Source: Pseudomonas sp. S37 (GTDB lineage: Bacteria; Pseudomonadota; Gammaproteobacteria; Pseudomonadales; Pseudomonadaceae). Taken from it: a stretch of DNA of 64,000 nucleotides. This document shows, in pieces, positions 33,852 through 42,114 of the stretch (positions within the stretch are counted from its first letter, which is position 1; each line of letters begins with the position of its first letter). Below the pieces are notes generated by a model that was given only the letters and a program-made list of their open reading frames with translations, was not told where the DNA came from and did not search any database. Both the position numbers and the translations under genes were made by a program. The stretch covers positions 103,844-167,843 of the forward strand of contig NZ_JACVZC010000003.1 of assembly GCF_016658545.1 (NCBI RefSeq), read 5' to 3'.

Positions 33852-35087
33852 ATGCCTTACGTCCCTGTTGACCCTGCCACCTGGCGCCCCAGCCGACCGG
33901 CCCAACCCGCTGTACGCATCACCAGCGATGCCCAGGCGATTGAAGCGGCCCATGCCTTGGCCAAATTGTTCGCCGAAGGCGCCCTTGAACGCGACCGTCA
34001 ACGCGCCCTGCCCTTCGCCGAAGTGGAGGCTTACTCACAAAGCGGCCTGTGGGGCATTACCATCCCTGAACAATACGGCGGCGCGGCCGTCTCTCAAGTG
34101 ACCCTGGCCAAGGTCTTCGCCATCCTCGCCGCAGCCGATGCATCGGCTGCGCAGATCGCCCAGAACAGCTTCGAAATCATCGACGTGATCCGCTTGTCGG
34201 CCAGTGAGCAACAGAAACAGTCGCTGTTCGCCGCAGTGCTTTCCGGCCTGCGTCTTGGCAACGCCTTCTCGGAGTTCGGTGGCAAACACGTCGAGGACTT
34301 CCAGACCCGCATCAGCGATCACGATGAGCGTCACAAGGTGCTCAGCGGTCGCAAGTTCTACTCCACCGGTGCGCTCTTCGCCCACTTGGTGCCCATCGTC
34401 GCACTGGATGACCACAACCGCGTCATCGTTGCCATTGCCGACCGTGATGCACCGGGCTTGAGCGTGATCGACGACTGGTCAGCCTTCGGCCAGCGCACCA
34501 CCGCCAGCGGCACGGTGCTGCTGGAAAATGTGGTGGTGCCCAACGAGCGTGTACTTCCTGCGCACATCGTCTACGAGAACCCCAGTGCCGTTGGCCCTCA
34601 AAGCCAGTTGATCCATGCTGCCATCGATGCCGGTATCGCCCGTGGCGCGCTGCAGGCTACGGTGGAGTTTGTCCGTAGCAAAGCCCGGCCCTGGATTGAC
34701 AGCGGCAAAGAGCACGCCAGCGATGACCCGTTCACCATCGCTGCGGTTGGTGACCTGTTCATCCGTCTGCACGCAGCCGAAGCGCTACTGGAGCGGGCCG
34801 GCCTGCAACTGGACGCGACCATTGCCGAACCGACGCTCGACAGCATCGCCAAGGCCAAGATCGCCGTGGCCGAAGCGAAGGTGCTGACAACCGACATCGC
34901 CCTGCTCGCCGCCAACAAGTTGTTCGAGCTGGGCGGCACTCGCTCGACCTTGCAACAGAACGGTTTGGACCGCCTGTGGCGCGATGCCCGCACCCACACC
35001 CTGCATGACCCGGTGCGCTGGAAGCCTTATGCGGTCGGCCAGTACTACCTCAACGGCGTAAATCCGCCACAGCATTCGTGGATCTGA
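33852..35087 (+). CDS. sfnB: SfnB-family sulfur acquisition oxidoreductase (second copy)
   Basis: A 411-residue SfnB-type flavoprotein: RALPFAEVEAYSQSGLWGITIPEQYGG near residue 58 (in parts), ADASAAQIAQNSFEIIDVI near 98, GNAFSEFGGKHVEDF near 137, KFYSTGALFAHLVPIVALDD near 165, FGQRTTASGTVLL near 212 and DRLWRDARTHTLHDPVRWKPY near the end. Its partner is at 27652. ATG 33852 is used because homologues start there and GAGA lies about 8 bp upstream; the frame is open 19 codons further without support. It is first in an operon with the met-type importer. Confidence 0.85.
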   Translation: MPYVPVDPATWRPSRPAQPAVRITSDAQAIEAAHALAKLFAEGALERDRQRALPFAEVEAYSQSGLWGITIPEQYGGAAVSQVTLAKVFAILAAADASAAQIAQNSFEIIDVIRLSASEQQKQSLFAAVLSGLRLGNAFSEFGGKHVEDFQTRISDHDERHKVLSGRKFYSTGALFAHLVPIVALDDHNRVIVAIADRDAPGLSVIDDWSAFGQRTTASGTVLLENVVVPNERVLPAHIVYENPSAVGPQSQLIHAAIDAGIARGALQATVEFVRSKARPWIDSGKEHASDDPFTIAAVGDLFIRLHAAEALLERAGLQLDATIAEPTLDSIAKAKIAVAEAKVLTTDIALLAANKLFELGGTRSTLQQNGLDRLWRDARTHTLHDPVRWKPYAVGQYYLNGVNPPQHSWI

Positions 35088-35100
35088 GGGGCGCCTGTTG

Positions 35101-35760
35101 ATGAACTTCGACCAGATCGACTGGACCCAGATCACCGATGCCACGCTCGATACCTTGGCCATGCTTGGCGGCGCGCTGCTGTTCACCGTGCTGCTTGGCC
35201 TGCCGTTGGGGGTGCTGCTGTTTCTCACCGGGCGCAAGCAACTACTGGAACAGCCAGCGCTGTATGGGCTGGTGTCCTTCGTGCTGAACATCGTGCGCTC
35301 GGTGCCGTTCATCATTCTGCTGATTGTGTTGATCCCGCTGACCACCTTGGTCACTGGCACCTCCCTCGGTGTGCGCGGCGTCATCCCGCCACTGGTGATC
35401 GGCACTACAGCGTTCTTCGCACGCCTGGTGGAGACCGCCCTGCGTGAAGTGGATCGCGGCCTGGTTGAGGCCAGCCAGTCGATGGGCGCCAGCACCTGGC
35501 AGGTGATCTGGTACACCCTCCTGCCCGAAGCGCGCCTGGGCATCATTTCGGCAATCACCGTCACCGCCATCGTGCTGGTCGACTACACCGCCATGTCTGG
35601 CGCCATCGGCGGTGGCGGTGTCGGCGACCTGGCCATCCGTTACGGCTATCAGCGCTTCCAGACCGAAGTGATGATCGTCACGGTCGCCCTGCTCATCGTT
35701 CTCGTCCAACTGCTGCAAGCCTCCGGCAACCGCCTGGTCACCCACTTCACCCGCAAATAA
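35101..35760 (+). CDS. metI: ABC importer permease, MetI-like
   Basis: A 219-residue methionine-type permease with five membrane segments and MetI blocks: TLAMLGGALLFTVLLGLPLGVLLF near residue 20 (in parts), VLNIVRSVPFIILLIVLIPLT near 60 and the ATPase-contact helix VDRGLVEASQSMGASTWQVIW near 118 (in parts). GAGGGG precedes ATG 35101 by 9 bp; an adjacent TTG at 35098 is less likely. It is 13 bp after the SfnB-like gene, so uptake and cleavage appear to be one unit. Confidence 0.88.
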   Translation: MNFDQIDWTQITDATLDTLAMLGGALLFTVLLGLPLGVLLFLTGRKQLLEQPALYGLVSFVLNIVRSVPFIILLIVLIPLTTLVTGTSLGVRGVIPPLVIGTTAFFARLVETALREVDRGLVEASQSMGASTWQVIWYTLLPEARLGIISAITVTAIVLVDYTAMSGAIGGGGVGDLAIRYGYQRFQTEVMIVTVALLIVLVQLLQASGNRLVTHFTRK

Positions 35761-35778
35761 CCGCCAAGGAAACACACC

Positions 35779-36591
35779 ATGTCGTTCATCAAGCTCATCG
35801 CTTACGGCCTCGCCGTCAGCGGCCTGTTGCTGGGCACCGCCCAGGCCGGGGAAAAACTCGTGATAGGCGCCACCCCGGTGCCACACGGCGAAATCCTCGA
35901 ATTCATCAAACCCATCGTCGCCAAACAGGGCGTCGACCTGGATATACGCATCTTCTCGGACTACATCCAGCCCAACGCGCAACTGGTGTCCAAGCAGCTC
36001 GGCGCCAACTACTACCAGTACCGGCCGTTCCTCAACGACTACAACCGTGAGCGCGGCACGAATCTGGTGTCGATCGTGCCGGTGCACATCGAGCCCTTCG
36101 TCGCTTACTCGCAAAAGCTTACCGACGTCACCCAACTGGAAGACGGCGCCAAAGTGGCGATCCCCAACGACCCGGTGAATGGCGGGCGTGGCCTGTTGCT
36201 GTTGCAGAAGCTTGGCCTGATCAAGCTCAAGGGCAAGGCCGAGCTGGACAGCCCGGAAGACCCGCTGCCAACGCAGAAAGACATCGTGGACAACCCAAGG
36301 CATCTGAAAATCATCGAGCTGGAATCGGCGATCCTGCCCCGCGCCCTGAGTCAGGTTGAACTGGCAGCGCTGAATGGCAACTACGTGCTGGAAGCCAAAC
36401 TGCCACTGGACAAATCGCTGTACATCGAGAAGGGCCAGGATGGCAAGAACATCTGGGCCGAGTACCTGGTGACCCGCCCGGAAAACAAGGATGACAAGGC
36501 AATCAGGATCGTCGCCGAAGCGCTGAACAGCGATGCGACTCGTGAATTCATCAAGGCGCGCTACAAAGGCGCGATCTACCCGGCATTCTGA
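35779..36591 (+). CDS. metQ: ABC importer substrate-binding protein, MetQ/NlpA-like
   Basis: A 270-residue NlpA-family binding protein: signal peptide ending TAQA-GEK, then LVIGATPVPHGEILEFIKP, the SDYIQPNAQLVSKQLGANYYQY block near 55-75, VAIPNDPVNGGRGLLLLQ near 120 and a C-terminal RYKGAIYPAF. No lipobox Cys is present, so it is soluble periplasmic, unlike most MetQ lipoproteins. The residues are typical of the methionine-binding fold, but context (SfnB oxygenase, sigma-54 promoter) allows another thioether or sulfonyl ligand. Confidence 0.87.
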   Translation: MSFIKLIAYGLAVSGLLLGTAQAGEKLVIGATPVPHGEILEFIKPIVAKQGVDLDIRIFSDYIQPNAQLVSKQLGANYYQYRPFLNDYNRERGTNLVSIVPVHIEPFVAYSQKLTDVTQLEDGAKVAIPNDPVNGGRGLLLLQKLGLIKLKGKAELDSPEDPLPTQKDIVDNPRHLKIIELESAILPRALSQVELAALNGNYVLEAKLPLDKSLYIEKGQDGKNIWAEYLVTRPENKDDKAIRIVAEALNSDATREFIKARYKGAIYPAF

Positions 36592-36606
36592 TTGAACAGT
36601 ACCGAT

Positions 36607-36631
36607 CACTCCCGCGCCAGGCGAGGGAGTG
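36607..36631 (+). promoter_or_regulatory. Hairpin that includes the metN ribosome site
   Basis: CACTCCC (36607-36613) pairs with GGGAGTG (36625-36631). The 3' arm contains most of GAGGGAG (36623-36629), the ribosome site of the ATPase gene starting at 36638. Folding would mask it. There is no T-run, so a translational brake is more likely than a terminator. Confidence 0.5.
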
Positions 36632-36637
36632 GTCTTT

Positions 36638-37750
36638 ATGGAGCAAGACAACACCATGAGCACCCAAGCTGCCCCGCAACCCCACATCCGCCTTGAGCAG
36701 GTCTGCAAACGCTATCCCAACGGCGTCGAGGCGCTGCGGGGTATCGATATGCACATTCGCCGTGGCGAGGTGTTCGGCATCATCGGCCGCAGTGGCGCGG
36801 GTAAATCCTCGCTGCTGCGCATGCTCAATGTCCTGGAGACCCCCAGCAGCGGCAAGGTGTTCATCGACACCGATGACATCGGCAACCTCGACGGCCTGGC
36901 CCTGCGCAGCCTGCGCCGGCGGGTGTCGATGATCTTTCAGCATTTCAACCTGATGGCCACTCGCACCGTGGCGCAGAACATCGCCCTGCCGCTGCGCATG
37001 GCCGGTGTATCGCGCGAAGAACAGAGCCGCCGGGTCGATGAACTGCTGCAACTCGTTGGCCTGGAAGCACGCCGTGACGCTTATCCGGCGCAGCTCTCCG
37101 GCGGGCAAAAGCAACGTGTCGGCATCGCCCGCGCCCTGGTGCTGCAACCGCAGATCCTGCTGTGCGATGAAGCAACCTCCGCCCTCGACCCGGAAAGCAC
37201 CCAGGCGATCCTGCAATTGCTACGCGACATCAACCGGCGCTTTGGCCTGACCATCGTCCTTATCACTCACGAGATGGGCGTGATCCGCGAAATCTGCGAC
37301 CGTGTGGTAGTGCTCGAACAAGGTGAGATCGCCGAACAGGGGGAGGTCTGGCAAGTCTTCGGCGAGCCACGCAGCGCGGTCACCCGTACATTGCTCGGCA
37401 CCCTCGAACATGCCCATGACGATCTGAGTGGCAACAGCGGCGAGCGCCTGATCGACCTGCACTACAGCGGCCGCAACGGCCTGGAGCCCGACCTGGCTGC
37501 CATCGGCCGCGGTCTTGGCGCACCTACACGCTTGCTCCACGCTAGCCTCGACCGTATCCAAGGCTACGCCATCGGCCGCTTGCGCCTGGCGGTCCAATGG
37601 CACTTGAATGAGGATGCTCTGCTGGAGCGCGCCACGCGGCTGGCGGATCGAGTTGAAGTGCTGGGCACCAAGCGCCCTCAAATCGCTGTCGACCCGCATC
37701 GCAGACCAGCCGCCATTCAGAAACTTCCCCTTCAAGGTGTCGAGACGTAG
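36638..37750 (+). CDS. metN: ABC importer ATPase, MetN-like with NIL domain
   Basis: A 370-residue ATPase. Walker [10 protein letters not shown] near residue 53, [15 protein letters not shown] near 153, Walker [17 protein letters not shown] near 173 and [15 protein letters not shown] near 210. Residues from about 270 form the C-terminal NIL domain that in MetN senses internal methionine (RLIDLHYSG then [11 protein letters not shown]). ATG 36638 has GAGGGAG 8 bp upstream. The gene order metI-metQ-metN is unlike the usual metNIQ. Confidence 0.88.
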   Translation: MEQDNTMSTQAAPQPHIRLEQVCKRYPNGVEALRGIDMHIRRGEVFGIIGRSGAGKSSLLRMLNVLETPSSGKVFIDTDDIGNLDGLALRSLRRRVSMIFQHFNLMATRTVAQNIALPLRMAGVSREEQSRRVDELLQLVGLEARRDAYPAQLSGGQKQRVGIARALVLQPQILLCDEATSALDPESTQAILQLLRDINRRFGLTIVLITHEMGVIREICDRVVVLEQGEIAEQGEVWQVFGEPRSAVTRTLLGTLEHAHDDLSGNSGERLIDLHYSGRNGLEPDLAAIGRGLGAPTRLLHASLDRIQGYAIGRLRLAVQWHLNEDALLERATRLADRVEVLGTKRPQIAVDPHRRPAAIQKLPLQGVET

Positions 37751-37841
37751 CCTTCTACTTGAACTTTCTGGGGCCGCAGCCCGCTCCGACCGGTCCGGCA
37801 CCCCGGCAATCGTGAGCGGAGCCAAGAAATCTCGTGAGCCC

Positions 37842-39179
37842 CTACAGCAAACGCAGATCGAGGGGATATTCGACAATCAGACGCAACTGATCGACATCCT
37901 GCTCGGCGCTATGGCCACTGGTGCGATGGGTAGCTTGCAATGCCTTGAAAGAAAGATTTTTGGCCACACCACTCTGCACAACGTAGGTGACCCACAGGTT
38001 GCGCTCCCAGTGTTTGCCATCGCTGACATTGTTGAAGTAGGCGTAACCGGCACTGGCCTTGCGCCCGTCGATGTGGTCGCCCGCCAGGTAACGGGTGGTC
38101 ACGCTCAAGCCCGGGATGCCCAACCCTACGAAATTGTAGGTGTAGGCCAACTGCCAGGAGCGCTCGTTAGGGTTGTTGAAGTCTGATACCTGCGACGCAT
38201 TGTCGAGCTGCAGGTCATAGGTGTTCCACACATAGTCAAAGGGTTCGTCGCCCCGAATCTGCGAGTAGGCAGCCACCAGGCGATGGACACCGATATCAAA
38301 ACCCAGGTGGGTACTCCAGGAGTCGTTGTCGATGCTTCCCAGCAAGGCGCGCCCGGTATCGCGGGTACGGTAGTAGTTGAACCCCGTATCCCAGCCAAGC
38401 CCTTGTCCCAGTCGCTGCCTGAAATCGACACGGGCGAAGGATTGGTTCCAGACGTTGTCCAGACGGCTGGTATACAGCTTGAACGACCAGTTGTCGTTGG
38501 CGCGGTAACTGCCACCCACGTACATCACATCATCGGCGTCCTTGAGCCGGCCCGCATAGACAGTTCCCAGGTCACCACGGTGGTTGCTCGCGTTACGGTC
38601 GCTGCTCGACTCCAGCTTGCCGGCTTGCAGGTCAAGCCCCTCGAAGGTTGCGTCTTTCAGCAGCCAACCTCGCAAGCTCTGCGGCAACAGGCGAATGTCA
38701 CTGGCAGCGACTACGGGGCTGCTGGGAAAGACGTCGCCATAGTGCAGCTCGGTCTTGTTGAACCTCGCCTTGAGCGCGCCGCCGAGCTTGCTGTACTCAT
38801 CCTTGGGCTTGCCATCGAAGTTGCTACCTGAGCGCGACACCACCCCTGGGACTCCCACACCATTACCAACCAAGCCGTTGCCGCCATCCAGCTTGAGGCC
38901 AATGATCGCATGCGTATCCAGGCCGAAGCCGATAGCTCCCGGCGTGAAGCCGGAAACGAATCTGGTAACGATGCCATGCCCCCACTCGGCTTGACGACTC
39001 TGCCGTTCGCCAGTGTTAGGGTTGATGGCGAAATCACCATTACGGAAGTCGTTGCTGTAGTAAAGGTTGCGATTGAGGATACTGAGGCTGCTGCCTTCAA
39101 CGAAACCCTCGTCTGCGAGCGCGAAGCTCGGCACCAGACCGGTTGCAATCAACAGCAAGGTGGAGGTTGTCGCTTTCAT
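37842..39179 (-). CDS. OprD-family outer-membrane porin
   Basis: A 445-residue OprD-type porin: signal peptide ending FALA-DEG, then FVEGSSLSILNRNLYYSNDFR (in parts), the WGHGIVTRFVSGFTPGAIGFGLD block near residue 75 typical of OprD, and a terminal strand ending LDLRLL. ATG 39179 is chosen with AAGGA about 8 bp upstream. It probably admits the small organosulfur solutes used by the neighbouring importers, supported by a sigma-54 promoter like those of the island. It converges on the met-type operon. Confidence 0.9.
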   Translation of the reverse strand: MKATTSTLLLIATGLVPSFALADEGFVEGSSLSILNRNLYYSNDFRNGDFAINPNTGERQSRQAEWGHGIVTRFVSGFTPGAIGFGLDTHAIIGLKLDGGNGLVGNGVGVPGVVSRSGSNFDGKPKDEYSKLGGALKARFNKTELHYGDVFPSSPVVAASDIRLLPQSLRGWLLKDATFEGLDLQAGKLESSSDRNASNHRGDLGTVYAGRLKDADDVMYVGGSYRANDNWSFKLYTSRLDNVWNQSFARVDFRQRLGQGLGWDTGFNYYRTRDTGRALLGSIDNDSWSTHLGFDIGVHRLVAAYSQIRGDEPFDYVWNTYDLQLDNASQVSDFNNPNERSWQLAYTYNFVGLGIPGLSVTTRYLAGDHIDGRKASAGYAYFNNVSDGKHWERNLWVTYVVQSGVAKNLSFKALQATHRTSGHSAEQDVDQLRLIVEYPLDLRLL

Positions 39180-39556
39180 CATTTTTTCCTTCAAGTATGG
39201 AACTGATCCTTGAAGGGGTAATAGCGAGAACTATGCCATTTATTTTTACTTATAAATCAACAGGTTAAAAGACTCACAAAGGTACTGAAGTTTCTAAAAA
39301 CCATGCAGATTGCTGACGAAGTGTACAAAGCTGGTCAGCGGGGTGATGTCGAGGCCTTCTGGAGATTGCCTGCGCTCGCACATGCCCATCGCGAACCAGC
39401 CCTGGCGCGACGCACGCGCGGCTTCTCGCGCATGCACTGATCGGTCGCAGGCTGAGAGCCAGTGAGATTGAGCATCTCCCCCCCCTAGCGAGCGCCGGCG
39501 AAGTTAACCGAGGTCAGTAACTACAGACGAGGACAAGCCGCTTGATGAAGTAACCT
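39180..39556. other. Intergenic region upstream of the porin gene
   Basis: 377 bp. The first 130 bp are AT-rich and contain the sigma-54 promoter. The rest, 39304-39556, carries a 45-codon frame (39304-39441) without ribosome site or resemblance to a family, and nothing else that I can identify. It may be a decayed gene. Confidence 0.5.
39223..39239 (-). promoter_or_regulatory. Sigma-54 promoter of the OprD-type porin
   Basis: Minus-strand ATGGCATAGTTCTCGCT has GG-N10-GC; the -24 box differs from TGGCAC at one base and the -12 box is TCGC, as at 33509. The start would be near 39213, about 33 nt from the ATG. No CTGTT-N8-AACAG palindrome was found within 300 bp. Confidence 0.62.
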
Positions 39557-40102
39557 TCAAGCCAAAAACTGTTCCGTCGATACCACTGTCGCGTAGCCGA
39601 AATCTAGTGCTGCCATGAACGCAGCATGCACATGAGAAGCAGGGACGGTCACGCCATTGAACTCCAGGCCATGTGTCGCGCAGGCGTCGTGGATAACGGT
39701 GGTCTTGAAACCGTAGTCATCAGAGGCACGAGTCACGGCATCAATGCACATGTGGCTCATGTTACCCACAACGGTGACGGTCTCGATGCCTTTATTCTTC
39801 AGCGTTTCCAACAAATCGGTTTCGCGGTATGGGCTCATGAAGTGTTTGAGAATCACCTTCTCGCCCGGTAACGCTGCGGCCTTCTCATGCAACTGTGCGC
39901 CTTCGCTATCTGGAACGAAAAAAGGCGCGTCTGGGGAAGGGGTTTCGTGGCGGACATGAATGACCAATTCGCCTTGCTTGCGTGCCGCAGCGATGATGCG
40001 CGCAGCGTTATCGGCAGCAGCGTCGACGCCGTCGAGTTGCCACTTACCTCCGGGAAAGTAGTCGTTCTGAATGTCGACGACAATTAATGCATTGGTGGTC
40101 AT
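39557..40102 (-). CDS. Isochorismatase-family cysteine hydrolase
   Basis: A 181-residue hydrolase of the isochorismatase/nicotinamidase superfamily. The catalytic triad can be seen: Asp in VVDIQND near residue 10, Lys in VILKHF near 89 and Cys in MSHMCIDAV near 125, the last preceded by the usual cis-peptide region. Members hydrolyse amides or vinyl ethers (nicotinamide, biuret, isochorismate). ATG 40102 has AGGAGT 6 bp upstream. It is 163 bp after the HD-domain gene on the same strand. The substrate is unknown; a nitrogen compound is plausible given the neighbour. Confidence 0.88.
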   Translation of the reverse strand: MTTNALIVVDIQNDYFPGGKWQLDGVDAAADNAARIIAAARKQGELVIHVRHETPSPDAPFFVPDSEGAQLHEKAAALPGEKVILKHFMSPYRETDLLETLKNKGIETVTVVGNMSHMCIDAVTRASDDYGFKTTVIHDACATHGLEFNGVTVPASHVHAAFMAALDFGYATVVSTEQFLA

Positions 40103-40265
40103 GAAGTACTCCTTCGAGGTAACAGGAAAATGAAAGCCATCTGCCCGAAAGGGCGATTTCGTGTGGGGTGGATGATCAGCGCAATCGTGCCGAGGCAGAA
40201 TCCGCGCAGGCCGCAATTGATAATTTCACGTCCTGAAATGCAACACGGCTTGCGGCCGCTTTCAT

Positions 40266-40907
40266 TCAACTGGGCCAGCAGGACTGACGAATGATGCTGC
40301 AGAAATTATCCGGCAAGAAGCCAGGTTCCTTGTCCGTAATCACATCCGCCTTGACGTTGCCAAATGTCGTTTGGGGCTTGTGGCGGATACCGTTGTAGAA
40401 CGTCTGGATGATCGCTTCTTTGAAGTGATCGCCACGTGGATGCGCTTGAACTACGGCATCCCGGTCAACTGCGCTGAGCCCCTCATGGTGTAACCCGAGG
40501 ACATCGGTCTCCACACCCGCAGTGACCAATGCAATGAGCGGGTGCATGTGCTCTGGAATCCCTGGAGTCGTGTGAAGTGCAATTGCAGTCCACACGCGCT
40601 CTATGTCCCGTTCGTTAATGCCGTGACTGTTGAGAAAATCACGTGCAGCATTGGCGCCATCGACCTCGAAACGGCAGCAATCGCTGCTGTGCTGGTGGGT
40701 CAGGCCCATGTCATGGAACATGCAACCCGCGTAGAGCAGCTCGTCGTCGTACTTCAGGCCAAGGCGCTTACCAGCGAGCGATGCGAAATAGAAGACGCGA
40801 CTCGAATGATGGAAAATCAAGGGTGAGGCAGTGTCCTTAACCAGTTCGGTGATTTCTCGGGCCATCGAACTGTCAGGTACGTGAATGCCAGCTACAGCGT
40901 TAGTCAT
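40266..40907 (-). CDS. HD-domain hydrolase, cyanamide-hydratase-like
   Basis: A 213-residue HD-superfamily protein: His in FHHSSRVFYF near residue 33, HD pair in CMFHDMGLT near 64 and further His residues in TAIALHTTPGIPEH near 108, together the metal ligands of an HD phosphohydrolase fold. The arrangement resembles the cyanamide hydratase/HD family of fungi and bacteria. Transcribed with the isochorismatase-type gene downstream and divergent from a GlxA-type regulator. It could hydrate a nitrile or cyanamide to an amide that the isochorismatase-type enzyme then hydrolyses; this is inference. Confidence 0.8.
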   Translation of the reverse strand: MTNAVAGIHVPDSSMAREITELVKDTASPLIFHHSSRVFYFASLAGKRLGLKYDDELLYAGCMFHDMGLTHQHSSDCCRFEVDGANAARDFLNSHGINERDIERVWTAIALHTTPGIPEHMHPLIALVTAGVETDVLGLHHEGLSAVDRDAVVQAHPRGDHFKEAIIQTFYNGIRHKPQTTFGNVKADVITDKEPGFLPDNFCSIIRQSCWPS

Positions 40908-41045
40908 GGTGTGATCCTGGGAGGGTGAGTGAGGATTCCAGTCTGAGTGCCCACGCCCATGGCATCAATTGACTTGTTACGTCATATTCTGCCATTGTCA
41001 GCCGGTATCGGACCTGGGCGCTCTGCCCTCCCTTCAGGAGCTGTT

Positions 41046-42017
41046 ATGTCCCGCCCCCAAGTAACGCTCGCAATCCTGGGCATGCCAGGGGTTCAACTTC
41101 TCGACGCTTGCGGTCCGTTGGACGTCTTCGCGGAGGCCAACCGGCAAGCTGGGTATGAAGCCTATCGGTTGCTTTTGCTCGCTTGTGAACCAGGGCCGCT
41201 GGTGAGCTCTTCGGGTACCCGGTTGATTCCTGATGCCTGGATCGGAGAGGAGATCGATGCAATTGATACCCTGCTCATAGCCGGAACACCTCAAGCCGCC
41301 GATCAGTACCTGCGTACTGGGATTCTGGATTGGCTGCGCCAGCGTGCTCCGCTGAGCAGGCGCTTCGGTTCGGTGTGCACTGGCGCATTTGCGCTGGCAG
41401 CTGCGGGGTTACTTGATGGCCGCCGTGTCACTACCCACTGGGCGGTGGCGCAGCCCCTCTCTGAAAGGTACCCACAGGTGACCGTGGAGGCGGATGCTAT
41501 CCAGGTCCATGACGGTAATGTGAGGACAGCTGCGGGTGTAACGGCCGGGCTGGATCTTGCGCTGACGTTGGTTCAGGAAGATCTGGGCGATGAGATAGCG
41601 AAGGACGTAGCAGGCCACCTGGTCATGTACTTCAAAAGAACCGGTGGGCAGCTGCAGTTCAGCCGTCAAGGATCAACCTCACCCACAGGGCGCTCTGCTC
41701 TACAGGCATTGCAGCGATATGTCGCGGCAAACCCGAGCCTGGATCACGGGGTTGCGAATCTGGCCGAGCGTATGGGCGTGAGCCCAAGGCATTTCGCCCG
41801 GATCTTTCAAAGTGATGTGGGCATGACCCCTGCAGCTTGGGTGGAGCAGACGAGGGTGAACGCCGCTCGCGAGCGGCTGGAAGCCGGAAATGATGCACCG
41901 AAGCAGGTAGCTGCCATGTGTGGGTTTGCCAATGCAGACACTTTGCGTCGAGCGTTCGTCCGTCATATGGGCGTTACCCCTGCAGAATACCGCAAACGCT
42001 ACGCGCGACCTTGCTGA
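41046..42017 (+). CDS. GlxA-family AraC-type regulator (DJ-1/PfpI domain plus helix-turn-helix)
   Basis: A 323-residue regulator. Residues 1-190 form a DJ-1/PfpI-like domain (FGSVCTGAFALAAAGLLDGRRVTTHW near 100-125 contains the nucleophile-elbow Cys position), and residues 220-320 an AraC helix-turn-helix pair (LAERMGVSPRHFARIFQ and VAAMCGFANADTLRRAF). ATG 41046 has AGGAG 5 bp upstream. It is divergent from the HD/isochorismatase genes and probably controls them. Confidence 0.88.
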   Translation: MSRPQVTLAILGMPGVQLLDACGPLDVFAEANRQAGYEAYRLLLLACEPGPLVSSSGTRLIPDAWIGEEIDAIDTLLIAGTPQAADQYLRTGILDWLRQRAPLSRRFGSVCTGAFALAAAGLLDGRRVTTHWAVAQPLSERYPQVTVEADAIQVHDGNVRTAAGVTAGLDLALTLVQEDLGDEIAKDVAGHLVMYFKRTGGQLQFSRQGSTSPTGRSALQALQRYVAANPSLDHGVANLAERMGVSPRHFARIFQSDVGMTPAAWVEQTRVNAARERLEAGNDAPKQVAAMCGFANADTLRRAFVRHMGVTPAEYRKRYARPC

Positions 42018-42025
42018 GAATACTG

Positions 42026-42105
42026 GCAAGCCCAGTCTGCGCTGCACTCGCACTCACCGGGCTTGCAAATAATTACCGGCGGAGTACGGCGAGCGCAGAC
42101 TGGGC
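42026..42105. terminator. Large inverted repeat between convergent genes, with two alternative stems
   Basis: GCCCAGTCTGCGCT (42030-42043) is perfectly complementary to AGCGCAGACTGGGC (42092-42105). GCAAGCCC (42026-42033) can instead pair with GGGCTTGC (42059-42066). The two pairings share GCCC and exclude each other. It lies between the regulator stop (42017) and the receptor stop (42115), so a bidirectional terminator is likely. Confidence 0.6.
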
Positions 42106-42114
42106 ATCAGGCCA

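Noticed and set aside
35101..37750. Calling the met-type importer the housekeeping methionine importer
   Set aside because: Gene order, promoter class and the SfnB partner argue for a specialised system; symbols are given for family only.
39304..39441. 45-codon open frame upstream of the porin gene
   Set aside because: No ribosome site, no recognisable domain; kept only as part of the intergenic description.
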